Positions 42,801-52,149 of a stretch of DNA of 64,000 bases are shown in pieces (the stretch's first letter is position 1; every line of letters starts with the position of its first letter). Made by a program: the position numbers and the translations under genes. The notes under the pieces were generated by a model. That model had not been told where the DNA came from and searched no databases. It was given only the letters and a program-made list of their open reading frames with translations. The DNA lies in NCBI GenBank assembly GCA_948602995.1, contig CAPEBR010000009.1:1-64000 (forward strand), given 5' to 3'. This DNA is from an uncultured Dorea sp. GTDB lineage: Bacteria > Bacillota > Clostridia > Lachnospirales > Lachnospiraceae.

Positions 42801-45800
42801 TCTTTTAATGTCCATTTTTCGTAGCTCTTAAGCTGCAGCCTGTTATTCGGAAGAAATTCTACCGGCAGCCATACATATCTGGAATCGCTCAGATCTCCGC
42901 CGCTGTCCGGGTTAAACCAGCGGTCTCCCATATAGATAAATTTGCCGTTTTCGGCATCCACCGGGAACACGCAGGTGCTCTGGGTATCAAAGGTGGTTCC
43001 CTTCGTATCCCCTACACACGGATCTCCCATAACCGTCCATGGTCCTAACGGATGGTCTGCCACTGCATACTGTGCTTTGTTCGGATTCCATCCTGTACAG
43101 CCTGAATTGATCACGTAGTATTTTCCTTTATACTTAAACATGGCAGGAGCCTCCCTGGATGCCCCGATAAAATTTCTCGTGTAGTCAGAAGCCCTCAGTT
43201 CTTCTACGGGCTTGCCTGTACCTTCGACTGCCTCCTCACGGTCTGTAATCAGACCGGTATAATCTGCATTGAGCTTTGCAATGTAGGTTGTAAGGTTTCC
43301 ATCTGAAGAATATACGACATATCCCTGTCCATCGTCATCCTTAAAGAGATTCATATCACGGAGATGTCCGCCTTCATTATCCCAACTATGGTCTGCATCC
43401 TTGCTGTCATGAAGTAGATAAGTGCCTAACAGCTTAAACGGACCTGCGGGGTTATCGCTGACCGCGATACCTGCTCTTGCCTTTCCGTAGTCTGCAGTAT
43501 TCGTAGGCGTACGTCCGTCCGCATGGAACCACATTACATATTTTTCCGTTTTGTCATTATACAGAACCTTTGGACGTTCCATAACGGTACGGTCCTCTGC
43601 AAGGTTCCAGTACACTTCTTCTAATTTGCTTGTATAATTCTTCGTATCATCCGGAGCCTTATCCTTATATTCACTGTAAAGGTTCTTGAAATATTCATCT
43701 TTCTCAAAGATCGACAGATCAGCCTTATATCCCTCTTCCTGATCTTTGCCATAGTCCTTCTCTGATACAGGGATACATTTCAATGCAACTCCTTCGTCCG
43801 TCCAGTTATACAGATCCTCGGAGGTATACAGATGAACGCCGGTAACCGGACGGTATCCATTTGTCTTATCCTCTCCATACCAGTAGTATTTGGTTTTGCC
43901 ATTTATCGTAAATTTCTGAATCTGTCCGCCGTGAGCCTGGATTTTCTTTCCATTATTATCGAACAGACGGTCTCCCTTCGTGCCGGTAATAGATGTATAA
44001 GCAGGAGTATACACTTCCTTCAGCCTGCTATACACCGCATCCAGCTGAGCCTGTGTGGTGGATGCCTTGATCAGAAGGCTGCCTGCCTCTGCAAGCGCCG
44101 CATCCAGCTTCTTCAGCTCTTCTCCCGTATACTTGCTTCTGTCCGCTGCTGCCCGTGACAGGGCGTCCTGTAATCCTTCAATATTGAATGCCTTGCTTAT
44201 TTTTATAAAGGAGAGTGTCGGATCTGGCTGACCGCTTTCCTTCGCAAGCGCAAAGGTTACTACACCGTCCTTTTCACAGGTCAGGTTATAGGTATCCTGA
44301 TTCCACCAGTTGCTGCCTTCCCATGTGTTGGATATTCCAAGCTTCTGTGCCGTTCCACCTTCCGGAGTTGCCGTCACTGACATCTTTCTAGACTTGTTAC
44401 CATCCTTCCACCATTCTTTAAATCCAAAGGTCACATGGTACTTGCCGGCCTCCAGCGGTATCTTGTACTGAATCGTCTGTCCGCTCTGCGCATACCATCC
44501 CACATCATACGGATCCTTCTTGTCTCCATTATGTACTCCATAGTCATCTACGTACCCCCAGGAGCCGTTCGTATATTTCTGGTCTGCCTTCTCATTCAGA
44601 AGTTCTGCATAGCTGTTTACTTCGGTATAGGTTGGTGAATCCAGATTGTTACAGTCAATATAATAGGTTGTATTTGGCTCTACAATCTTCACCGTTGCTT
44701 TCGCCTCTACGAAAGTTCCATCTACAGAGCCACTCACCTCTGCGTCCCTTGTAAAGTCTGCATTTTCAAAATTCCAGGAAACAGCCTTCTTTGATGTATT
44801 CCCCTTATTGGTAGTAACCGTTACCTCAGTTGGTAATACAGGCGGTACTCCTGCAACTGTATAGCCATTTACATCCTCAGCCTCTACAATGTCCTCTTTA
44901 TCAGGATCATACTCCACACCCTCAACGGTATAAGTGGTAATGGAATTGCCTTTCAGAACTGCTGTAAGGCAAAGCTTGTCCGGATCTGCAGTGATTGCGC
45001 CTGTCTCGGCTGACACATCCTTCCAGTTTTCTCCGTCGTCCATGCTGCCGCTCGTACGGACTGCAGTTACCTTACTTCCCATTTTGGAAAAGCCGGACAG
45101 GTCGAATCTCCAGTTCTGGTCTTCTGCTGCCGTATTCACGGCCACAATGACCACCTTTTTACTCTCAGGATCATAAGCCGCTAACGTATCATCACTGGAA
45201 CCAATAATCGAATAGCCCGGACGAATATATCTTGAAAACTGCCCGTAAGCATAATATTTCTTGGTCAGGACAATCTCCTTATTGTTATGATCAGCAATTG
45301 CAAGTCCCCAGATTGCTTTGTTCATATTATCGTGCTTATTATAAATAGCATCCAGAGATTCCCAGTCCGCGTCACTTGTAGTAGTCACGTTCTGATCCAC
45401 ATGCATATCGATTGCATTCCAGAAGATCCATGCACTGGACCTGAGTCCATTAACATCCTTCATCATCTGCTTCGCAAGCCCAAGAGCCGGAGACATCTGT
45501 CCCGCATTGGTTCCGGCTGTGTAGGATCCGTCCACCTCAGACATCCACAGATTCTCCCCCGATTCCTCTGCCAGTTTGCTCAGCTCGGCGCGTTTCGATC
45601 CTCCGTATGTATGGGTATCTATTCTGGTAATAGCCGTCTTCGCCTCATCTGTGAGGTTGTTATAGGAGGTAATGGCTGTGTCAATGCTTGTCTCATCTGT
45701 CCCGGACAAGATAATATTGCCCAGTCCCTTAGTCGCAAGCTCCTTCTGCAATGCCACAATAATCTTTGACTGAGACTCTCCCGGGTCAAAGTGACACCCT

Positions 45801-47155
45801 TCCTGCTTATTGCTGTTAGCGCCCCAGTAGCTTGTATCAGGCTCATTCATCGGAGTAGCGCTTTGGAACGTAATTACACCTTCCTGATTCCAGTGTTCAA
45901 TTACATCCGCCATATATGACGCAAAAGCCTCGTATGAATCCGCGCGAAGGTTGTCCTTGCTGGAATTTGAGTTTCCTGAACTGCATCCGCTCACAGTCAT
46001 AAAGTACGGCGGTGAGTTTGAAAATGCCTCTGCAATGAAGTCCTGTCCGCTGGCTGCTGCCGCTGCTTTCAGGATATTCATCTGATTCTTGTCCGCATCC
46101 CAGTCGTAATTCCATGCATATCCGCATGTCGCATCTGCTCTGGCAAATTCCTTTTGATAATCTTCTAGCGACTTTTTGTCTGTATCAATCTTCGTTACAT
46201 CCGTAGCATATCCTGGAACCGCAGAATCGGAACGGGCAATGTGGGGGCTGTGTAAGAATCCCTCATCCGGGACGATTCCTTCCTCACCCTTTTTGATGAC
46301 TGCCATCTTTACGAAGTCCAGTGTCCAGTCTTTCTTGCCTGCAATATTTATGATGTTTTCTCCTTCCTTCAGTTCCACATCAGGAATCGGTACTGCATAG
46401 AGCATATTATTATTTCCACTGGCAATCATATAGTTATTATTAATAGCATCAGTATCAATAACTTTATCACTACTCTCTTCATTATTCACGCGGATTGCCA
46501 CATCACGCTCATTTTTTCCAGTCAGTGTCAGAAGCAGCTTCACAGTATAGGTTCCCGCTTCTTGTACATTCACTGTATAGTGAAGATTGTCCCCAGCTCC
46601 GACCGAACCGCCTAATTCATTAATATATCCAATCTTTTTAAATGTCCCGACTTTTGCACCTTTCGTAAAACCAAAGTCAGCATCTGAGGAGGTAAAGGCC
46701 AAATCCTTCATTGCCGTATTTTCCTCAACCTTCATGCTGCTTCCTGCATACTCCGGTGTACGTCCTTCTGTTTCAAGGTCATACATCTCGGCATTCGGAT
46801 TCACTTCCATCACTGTCGGATCCCCGACAAGGTCACCGCCTCCCACATTATAGCGGCCGATATTCATATCCAGTCCCGTATCGCCGTAGAATGCCTCTGC
46901 TGCTTCTGATGTCAGTGTCTCATCATATCCGATTCGGTTCGCCCACCAGCACAGGGACGTCCCCCAGCCCTCAAACTCGCCAAAGCCATCGTTGTCCGTA
47001 TCGTTAAACGGCGATGCGCTGGCTGGCTGAAGCTTTACAGTCCGTTCCGGCTTCTCTGCCCCGGCTGCCTGAACGGGAATTCCGCTTACCGGTATGGATG
47101 TCAGACAAAGTGTAACCGCCGCTGCAGCTGCAATTCCTCTTCTAAATCGCTTCAT
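39860..47155 (-). CDS. Giant secreted GH30-GH43 arabinogalactan-type glycoside hydrolase
   Basis: The ATG at 47155 gives about 2431 residues and starts with a signal peptide (1-31); AGAGGAAAAG precedes it. Order of parts: GH30 barrel (FEGWGTSLCWWANRIG near 65; acid/base E in TPMNEPDTSYWG near 437; nucleophile E in LWMSEVDGS near 538) with a CBM-like sandwich inserted at about 150-270; Ig-like and malectin-like modules (about 800-990); one FIVAR module; GH43 (about 1060-1440; KTKYYWYGEDKTNGYRP, SREAPAMFKYKGKYYVINSG); a second Ig/malectin-like pair; eight FIVAR modules (about 1700-2240); two Big_2 Ig domains. GH30 endo-beta-1,6-galactanases and GH43_24 exo-beta-1,3-galactanases together degrade type II arabinogalactan. 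There is no LPXTG anchor. Confidence 0.9.
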   Translation of the reverse strand: MKRFRRGIAAAAAVTLCLTSIPVSGIPVQAAGAEKPERTVKLQPASASPFNDTDNDGFGEFEGWGTSLCWWANRIGYDETLTSEAAEAFYGDTGLDMNIGRYNVGGGDLVGDPTVMEVNPNAEMYDLETEGRTPEYAGSSMKVEENTAMKDLAFTSSDADFGFTKGAKVGTFKKIGYINELGGSVGAGDNLHYTVNVQEAGTYTVKLLLTLTGKNERDVAIRVNNEESSDKVIDTDAINNNYMIASGNNNMLYAVPIPDVELKEGENIINIAGKKDWTLDFVKMAVIKKGEEGIVPDEGFLHSPHIARSDSAVPGYATDVTKIDTDKKSLEDYQKEFARADATCGYAWNYDWDADKNQMNILKAAAAASGQDFIAEAFSNSPPYFMTVSGCSSGNSNSSKDNLRADSYEAFASYMADVIEHWNQEGVITFQSATPMNEPDTSYWGANSNKQEGCHFDPGESQSKIIVALQKELATKGLGNIILSGTDETSIDTAITSYNNLTDEAKTAITRIDTHTYGGSKRAELSKLAEESGENLWMSEVDGSYTAGTNAGQMSPALGLAKQMMKDVNGLRSSAWIFWNAIDMHVDQNVTTTSDADWESLDAIYNKHDNMNKAIWGLAIADHNNKEIVLTKKYYAYGQFSRYIRPGYSIIGSSDDTLAAYDPESKKVVIVAVNTAAEDQNWRFDLSGFSKMGSKVTAVRTSGSMDDGENWKDVSAETGAITADPDKLCLTAVLKGNSITTYTVEGVEYDPDKEDIVEAEDVNGYTVAGVPPVLPTEVTVTTNKGNTSKKAVSWNFENADFTRDAEVSGSVDGTFVEAKATVKIVEPNTTYYIDCNNLDSPTYTEVNSYAELLNEKADQKYTNGSWGYVDDYGVHNGDKKDPYDVGWYAQSGQTIQYKIPLEAGKYHVTFGFKEWWKDGNKSRKMSVTATPEGGTAQKLGISNTWEGSNWWNQDTYNLTCEKDGVVTFALAKESGQPDPTLSFIKISKAFNIEGLQDALSRAAADRSKYTGEELKKLDAALAEAGSLLIKASTTQAQLDAVYSRLKEVYTPAYTSITGTKGDRLFDNNGKKIQAHGGQIQKFTINGKTKYYWYGEDKTNGYRPVTGVHLYTSEDLYNWTDEGVALKCIPVSEKDYGKDQEEGYKADLSIFEKDEYFKNLYSEYKDKAPDDTKNYTSKLEEVYWNLAEDRTVMERPKVLYNDKTEKYVMWFHADGRTPTNTADYGKARAGIAVSDNPAGPFKLLGTYLLHDSKDADHSWDNEGGHLRDMNLFKDDDGQGYVVYSSDGNLTTYIAKLNADYTGLITDREEAVEGTGKPVEELRASDYTRNFIGASREAPAMFKYKGKYYVINSGCTGWNPNKAQYAVADHPLGPWTVMGDPCVGDTKGTTFDTQSTCVFPVDAENGKFIYMGDRWFNPDSGGDLSDSRYVWLPVEFLPNNRLQLKSYEKWTLKELENKASFEVVSKLTSNVKYAAEIKEGLLPETVMINYGGKTEDVEKEVAWIFDNYDPEKLGIVDVKGTLTDGKREFTYPISIVNPKIMYFFDCGAEESQYYNTIAEALGRRLRNKTPDGKYTETTKAGYTGITEEEDKNNADIGHREGDSYLSNGWWAKGGKNIEYAFDLKPGTYTVAAGFQEWWNTGRPLKMTVKSAEQTIAEKQFTVQGSSADLQVNQSFEVTEATAGKVAVTISKTGNPDPVISWIAIINEGATEEFLAKAEELSKKIAEAGKINGAGYTQESFTALQTAIETAAAALETSTEKEELTAAAAALQTVIDGLKKLNKDALNAEIARTKDLQEDSYTVTSWRAMQEALKTANQLIENSASQAVSQEEADAAADALSKALAALVRIDKLKTEIDRAKAKIPGDYADKQAEWKAMQEALQAAEIVLAKADATQAEVDQAASALNVALTKLGSNKNALSAAIDRTKRLEETKYTAKSWAVLQEALTKANNVMENAKATQEEVNAATAALRDALAALVEINKAGLQAAIERAKARNQEDFADKPAEWTAMQEALRAAEIVMADADAVQTEIDEAASALSEALRKLDPEGTINKNELNAAIARTKELKETDYTARSWTVLQEALTKANNAIENEEATQEEVNAATAALRAAIVALVRADKAGLRDAINRAKARKEADYTKESWAAMQAELAKAMAVEENKDAEQGEIDDATFKLSEALRNLKEAEPDKAGLNSVLNAAKALNKADYTPEAWAVFQKALADAEAVSKNPKATREQTAAAITSLKKAMDEVKKHPAKRTPNPVKVKKISISGSSKKIAAGKKIKLTAKISPSNAANKAVTWKSSNTKVARVSQNGVVTLNKKSGGKSVKITAVAADGSKVKATYKITCMKGKVTKVTITGKKTVKAGKSLKLTAKVKAQKSANKKLKWTSSNTRYAKVSSSGKVTTKKAGKGKSVKITAAATDGSGKKHTVKIKIK

Positions 47156-47380
47156 ATCTTTTCCTCTCTTTCCAGAATATTCCTTAGTAATAAGGCTTCT
47201 AAACAACTCACATGCAAGACCACAGCGCCGCCATCCGTTCATGCTGTCCGCCGGCTGACCGCATCTGTCCGGATGCCTGGCTTCTATGTTTTTCATGCTT
47301 TTGTTTCTTTCAGTATAAAAGAGGATCAATGCAAGATATATCACGCTTCTTTGCACTTTGTCACACATCTTATTTATTTG

Positions 47381-48619
47381 TCAAACCGTATCTTTTATAT
47401 TCCATCCTGTCCTGCAGCCAAACTTTTTCCGGTAGGCATTAGGACTTATTCCTGCGATCTGCCGGAACACTTTTGTAAAATGGCTCTGTGAGCAGAACCC
47501 AAGGTAGAACGCAATATCCCGGATTGCATAATCCGAATATTTCAAAAGATTTTCCCCTCTGCGAACCTTTTCCTTCCTAATGTATTCCGTAATCGTAAGA
47601 TTCTCCGAGGTGCTGAACACATGGGAAAGATAATCCGCATTCACCTTCATCTCCTTTGCAATGTCTATAATCTGTATCGTGTCATGCAAATGATTAAAAA
47701 TATAGTCCTTCGTACGGGCAACCAACGGATTTCCCACTGCTGTTTTTCGCTTCTCTTTTCCTGCAGTATTTCCCAAGCTTACCAGGCGAGCATAGGTATA
47801 CTGGGCTTCCCTCTTGAATGCCTCCACCTCTGGCACACTGCCAATTTCCTCTACCTGCCTGATCAGGCTGTCTGCCAGGGAAAACGACTGTTCCACACTT
47901 ACACCGCCCCGGATCGCCGCCCTGGAAGCCAGTGTAATATTACCCACAGCGATGTTTTTCTGTGACCTGAGCGGGTTCTTTGCCAGAATTCCGATCTCCC
48001 CTTCATAGACCTCCGAGATACTTCTGGCAAGCGACCGGACATCTCCCTTTTCAATACTTTCAAGTTCTCTTAATTCCTGCTCGTAAGGATTATGCATCCC
48101 CGGATTCTCCAGTCGTTCAAAAATATCATGGGAAATTCTTGTCGGCATATTCACAGTCGGAATATAATGTTCCTTATTCTTCTCCCATAATTCCGCCGCC
48201 GTCATCTCCTCTCCTGTCAGATGCCAGTGGAGCAGAAGAACGCCGGATATAAATCTGTTTAAAGGGCAGACCGGAGGAATATACGCCTGGCTTTCCTCCA
48301 TCCCATAGCGTTCATGGTATCTCATGAATTCCGCAGTGGAAAGCGGACCCTCCGTCACAGGTCCTGCCACCATGACCTGTCCTTTTTGCATCCCTCTTGA
48401 AAATATGGCAAAAACCCGCGTTTCTTCCATTAAAATAACCGGATAATCTCCGGTTATTCCAAGCTGAATATTCTTCAAAAGCCCCAAATTCCTTTCAAAG
48501 AAATCCTCTTCAATCTTCCTGGTGCCGTATGTGCGTACCGGCTCATTCTTCTCATCTATAATGTGGAAGGATGTGTGGATCAATCCAATCATCTGTTCCA
48601 CAAAAAACTGACGGAACAT
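47381..48619 (-). CDS. AraC-family transcriptional regulator
   Basis: The 412-residue protein has an N-terminal sensory region of about 300 residues (MIGLIHTSFHIIDEKNEPVR at the start, PAS-like) and a C-terminal pair of AraC helix-turn-helices (IIDIAKEMKVNADYLSHVFS and IRDIAFYLGFCSQSHFTKVF). It lies 225 bases upstream of, and on the same strand as, the giant hydrolase. Local regulators of this type in Lachnospiraceae control adjacent sugar-degradation genes, so induction of the hydrolase by a glycan breakdown product is likely. Confidence 0.9.
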   Translation of the reverse strand: MFRQFFVEQMIGLIHTSFHIIDEKNEPVRTYGTRKIEEDFFERNLGLLKNIQLGITGDYPVILMEETRVFAIFSRGMQKGQVMVAGPVTEGPLSTAEFMRYHERYGMEESQAYIPPVCPLNRFISGVLLLHWHLTGEEMTAAELWEKNKEHYIPTVNMPTRISHDIFERLENPGMHNPYEQELRELESIEKGDVRSLARSISEVYEGEIGILAKNPLRSQKNIAVGNITLASRAAIRGGVSVEQSFSLADSLIRQVEEIGSVPEVEAFKREAQYTYARLVSLGNTAGKEKRKTAVGNPLVARTKDYIFNHLHDTIQIIDIAKEMKVNADYLSHVFSTSENLTITEYIRKEKVRRGENLLKYSDYAIRDIAFYLGFCSQSHFTKVFRQIAGISPNAYRKKFGCRTGWNIKDTV

Positions 48620-48719
48620 CTTTCCCGCTCCCCTTTCCGGACAGTGTCTGTTTTTTATTCATTCTGTCATATTAATAGTATATCACAGGAATCTGCTTTG
48701 GGCTACCTGAAACATCCCC

Positions 48720-50615
48720 TTATTTCATCACGCTCCCGTCCTCAAGCTTAATCGTGTACCCATTAAAATCAATGTCCCCTTTCTTATCAACCGAAGTCAC
48801 TGTGCAGTCTCCGGTAAGGATCCAGGTACTGCCAGCTTCAACGGTTACCGCCACATTGTCGGACACAGCCTCCCCGCCCTGTTCATTATCAATAATATTA
48901 ACCGTTCCCCTGAACTCGCTTTTTCCCGAGAGCGTCATATCCAGCGAAGAGATCGAATCAACCACAATATCTCCCTCCAGCTTCTGATGATCCGCAGTAA
49001 ATTCCACCTGTCCGCCATTTTTACCTGCCGTTCCCCAGCCCCGGTCCGCACTGTTGCCTGTCACATTCAGCAAATATCCTTCTTTATCCTTCTGAACCAG
49101 CTCTGTTCCCGACAGCTTAAGGATACAGTGGGTATTCGTGACATAGAACATATCCCCATTATTGGACAGCAGTGTTCCCCCGGTCATAGAAAATGAAGAG
49201 GTTCCAACATCCGCGTCTCCAGACATTGACTGGTAGATCATCACATTGTGCACGTTCTCATCTGAACTGGAACCCTTCGTATCACTCATATTTCCGCTCA
49301 CTTCGCAATTTTCCAGCGAAATGGAATTTTTCCCTTCTATAACAAGTGCTTCCGAATTATTTGCCATAAGCGCCGCATCCTTTACCGTAATATCCGCAGT
49401 GGAGTAGACTGCAGGTGAATTATACCCGTTTGACGTGTAGCTTCCCCCATCTGCGCTGACCGTTCCGCCGCCCCTGTCAGACCGGATTGCTGCCGAAGAA
49501 TTTCCCGATGTTTCGACAGTCAGATTGGAGGCATTCGTTGTTCCTCCTCCTGTTGTCTGGATTCCCCCTGAATTATCGGCGGTTGTCGTGATTCTGGAGT
49601 CCGAGATATTTACCGTCGTTCCACTGCCATAGCTGAACACGCCGTTTCCATTCTTTGCTGATGACGTAATCGTGGAATCTGTAATGGTGACAACCGCCTG
49701 GTTCGTGGCAAGCAGCGCTGCATTCATTCCATAAAAGTCTCCATCCTCTGTGTTGGAAGATGCCCCTTTTGGTTTCTCCACCATAATTCCTGACAGGGTG
49801 GCGGCTGCACCGTCCACCCGCAGGGCATTTTCATCGTCCCCCTCAGAAATGTAAGTACAGTCCGAAGCCTTGCTGTCGGAATCAATCGTATTGGCCGCTG
49901 TTCCCTGCGTCACCTCGTCGGAGCCTCCGAAACCGCCGCCTGGCATTCCCGCACCGCCTGACATTTTTACGGTAACGGTTCTGACTGCATTATGGTCTCC
50001 CGTCTCCACTATAAGAATGCAGTCCTTCGCTATGTCATCCATGGAACCGTCCTTTGTTTCCATTCCGGACTCCACCTTAATCTCTGCTCCGTCAAAATCC
50101 AGTGCAGCGCTCTCTTCACCTGGAGTAAAATTATTCATTCCCACATTGCCGCCCGGGGGCGTCATCTCCCCTCCTCCAGACGGCATCTCAGGCGGATTCT
50201 GGCTTTCTCCGTCTCCGGACGGTATCTCTCCAGGCGCTGCGTCTCCTGACGGCTTCTCCTGCGGAACGCCTCCTTCTGCATTACCGGTTGGCGCTTCCCC
50301 GGACGGCATCTCCGGCGGGATACCGCCAGGTGCTGCGTCTCCGGACGGCATCTCTGGCGGGGTCTGCCCGCCGTTTTCCCCGTCCCCTTCTCCTTTCGCT
50401 GCAAGTGTTTCTCCCTGCGATCCTTCCGCCGTTTCCTCCTTCTGAGGGGTCTCCTGTTCACTGAGTTCCCCAAGCTGCATCGTTACCTTTGTACCATCGA
50501 CTGCCGTCACCTTCCCCGTGAGGGTCTGGTTACTGTAATCTGTCTCTTTTTCCGCACACGCTGTCATTAGAACAGTCATGCTCACAATGCATAATAATGC
50601 TGTTATTCGTTTCAT
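48720..50615 (-). CDS. Beta-helix-like lipoprotein with Pro/Gly-rich linker
   Basis: The ATG at 50615 follows AAGGAGA and starts a lipoprotein signal (RITALLCIVSMTVLMTACAE), giving 631 residues. After a short beta domain (TLTGKVTAVDGTKVTMQLGE) comes a Pro/Gly/Ser-rich region (about 60-165) built from PPEMPSG-like units. A long Asn/Ser/Thr/Gly-rich domain follows (about 230-610; TITDSTITSSAKNGNGVFSY) with the repetitive strand pattern of a right-handed parallel beta-helix, like the carbohydrate-binding-domain (DUF4353) proteins. Probably surface exposed and adhesive or glycan-binding. The role is not proven. Confidence 0.75.
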   Translation of the reverse strand: MKRITALLCIVSMTVLMTACAEKETDYSNQTLTGKVTAVDGTKVTMQLGELSEQETPQKEETAEGSQGETLAAKGEGDGENGGQTPPEMPSGDAAPGGIPPEMPSGEAPTGNAEGGVPQEKPSGDAAPGEIPSGDGESQNPPEMPSGGGEMTPPGGNVGMNNFTPGEESAALDFDGAEIKVESGMETKDGSMDDIAKDCILIVETGDHNAVRTVTVKMSGGAGMPGGGFGGSDEVTQGTAANTIDSDSKASDCTYISEGDDENALRVDGAAATLSGIMVEKPKGASSNTEDGDFYGMNAALLATNQAVVTITDSTITSSAKNGNGVFSYGSGTTVNISDSRITTTADNSGGIQTTGGGTTNASNLTVETSGNSSAAIRSDRGGGTVSADGGSYTSNGYNSPAVYSTADITVKDAALMANNSEALVIEGKNSISLENCEVSGNMSDTKGSSSDENVHNVMIYQSMSGDADVGTSSFSMTGGTLLSNNGDMFYVTNTHCILKLSGTELVQKDKEGYLLNVTGNSADRGWGTAGKNGGQVEFTADHQKLEGDIVVDSISSLDMTLSGKSEFRGTVNIIDNEQGGEAVSDNVAVTVEAGSTWILTGDCTVTSVDKKGDIDFNGYTIKLEDGSVMK

Positions 50616-50689
50616 AAAAATCTCCTTTCCTATCTGTATGATCCCCGGACTACAGAAGTACTGAATCATTACCCTTATAGTTGTACTCA

Positions 50690-50773
50690 CGGCAGCCGCA
50701 GAGCGGCATACTTCCTTATGCGGCTGTGCGTACCATATTATGCTGCGCGGCAGATTTATCTAGCGCGCAGTAT
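50690..50773. repeat. Dispersed intergenic repeat, family D, long copy
   Basis: It contains AGCCGCAGAGCGGCATACTT, CTTATGCGGCTGTGCG, TGCGCGGCAGATTTATCT and GCGCGCAGTATAA, in the same order as the copies at 11078 and 21605. It has several internal stems. Confidence 0.65.
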
Positions 50774-50890
50774 AATTGAAGTTGTGTCAGTATCAGTATA
50801 CTCTGCTAACCTTAGATGAAACTTAGTCTGGACTATAACTTATGGACTCATTTCTGAACCGTAAATAGTAACAAACTATAAGTTCATTAA

Positions 50891-50956
50891 AAAGGCTGGT
50901 ATAACCCGGCTTAGGATCTGTCACAACAAATCCTAAGCCGGGTTATACCAGCCTTT
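50891..50956 (-). terminator. 27-bp perfect hairpin
   Basis: Arms 50891-50917 and 50930-50956 are exact reverse complements (core GGCTGGTATAACCCGG), with a 12-base loop. On the minus strand, downstream of the broken ATPase gene, the stem ends in five T. It is much longer than ordinary terminators and may also be a palindromic element. Confidence 0.7.
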
Positions 50957-51051
50957 CTAATAAAAATTCTAGAAAAACTACGATGTAAGCATTAAAGAAT
51001 TTTTGCCTAACCGTATATTACAGTTCTCACCTCAGTAAGGGATAGATTATT

Positions 51052-52139
51052 TTACTCTTTCATTTCTTCCGGAATATCATTCATACCTTCTTCAGACATA
51101 GTATCTGCAGCCGGTAAAGCATCAACTTCCATCTTCTCTGCAAGTACATTGAATAAAGTAATAAAACTCTCTACAAATTTTTCTGCCACATCTTGATGTT
51201 CACTACACCAAAAAGAAAATAATACATTTTCATCTCCCAAGACTGATACCGCCTGTGCAAACCAATGCTTAAAATCAACCGTCCTATATTTCCCCGAATC
51301 AAGAGGCCAGTTATTAAAACATACATCATAGCTAAATCCAGATGCCTGTAAAAATGAACTCTGAAATCTCAAAAAAGCCGAATGAGCTTTTAATAGTTCA
51401 AAAATATCTTTTTCAATCACTAACGGCAAAAACAGAAAATTTCCCGCATCTGCTACAATTCTGGATTTTTTCATATATTCCGGTTTATATGGCACATCTC
51501 CATCAAGAACAATTATATTATTCCGAAATTCAGGAACTCTTTTTTCCGCTAATTGTATATAATTAGTCCATCCCAGGTTTATATCAACAAATGACATAAA
51601 CAAGTCCAGGTTAATGTTCAAAGACTTCTTGATGATATACTGCAAAAATGAAATCGCACGCGTGCTATTGACTGGGTTTTTCCACTTTCTCCAATAGGGA
51701 ATAATCGACTAAGGCTCAAAAAGTAGACAGGCAGTTGAATATATCCTGCCCCTTTTGCACGGCTTTCAGCATTCCAAAATCTTAATGTCGGCATCTGCCC
51801 TTTCTGCCGTCTGGCAATACTCTCAACCGAAAAGTAGTCTCGTTCACAAACTCCGTTATGTAAACGCAACGTCCACTTATGTTCACCGACCACATCATAC
51901 TGCGGGGATATTTTAAACTTTTCCCGAAATTGTGAATGAAAATTATATCCGTCAATTGTTTTACAACCGTACATAGGGTGCGCTTTTGAAGAAATCGTAA
52001 ACGGTTGTCCAATCATCCCCAGCACTGTCGTTTTTTGTGTGGCATTACGTCCCGAAATTACAGTAAGACGTCTGCCTAAGTAAAAAGATGCATGTTCAAA
52101 CGCACGAAATTTCTCTATTTCAATACTTTTAATAATCAT
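51052..52139 (-). pseudogene. OLD-like AAA ATPase with TOPRIM-type C-terminus, internally deleted and frameshifted
   Basis: The start at 52139 (AGGAGGGG ahead) opens MIIKSIEIEKFRAFEHASFY, then VISGRNATQKTTVLGM, a P-loop with Gln-Lys-Thr in place of Gly-Lys-Thr. The frame runs to about 51680 (LSLSRLFPIGESGKTQS) and stops at 51618-51620. Another frame carries the C-terminal part, 51645-51052 (FVDINLGWTNYIQLAEKRVP, NNIIVLDGDVPYKPEY), with a TOPRIM-like acidic DGD. The Walker B and signature regions that belong between the pieces are absent, so roughly 200 residues have been lost. The upstream Dam-type methylase (gap of ten bases) suggests a two-gene defence cassette whose effector is dead. Confidence 0.7.
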
Positions 52140-52149
52140 ATATCCCCTC

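Larger units (their letters stand above)
50616..51051. other. Gene-free interval with two repeats
   Basis: It holds a family D repeat (50690-50773), the end of a TAGTAAC-type remnant near 50868, and the 27-bp palindrome at 50891-50956. From 50957 to 51051 the sequence is AT rich without features. Confidence 0.6.

Noticed and set aside
47156..47380. Promoter and operator of the giant hydrolase
   Set aside because: Several TTGACA/GTGACA-like and TATA-like words exist on the minus strand, but none has convincing spacing, so no promoter was called.
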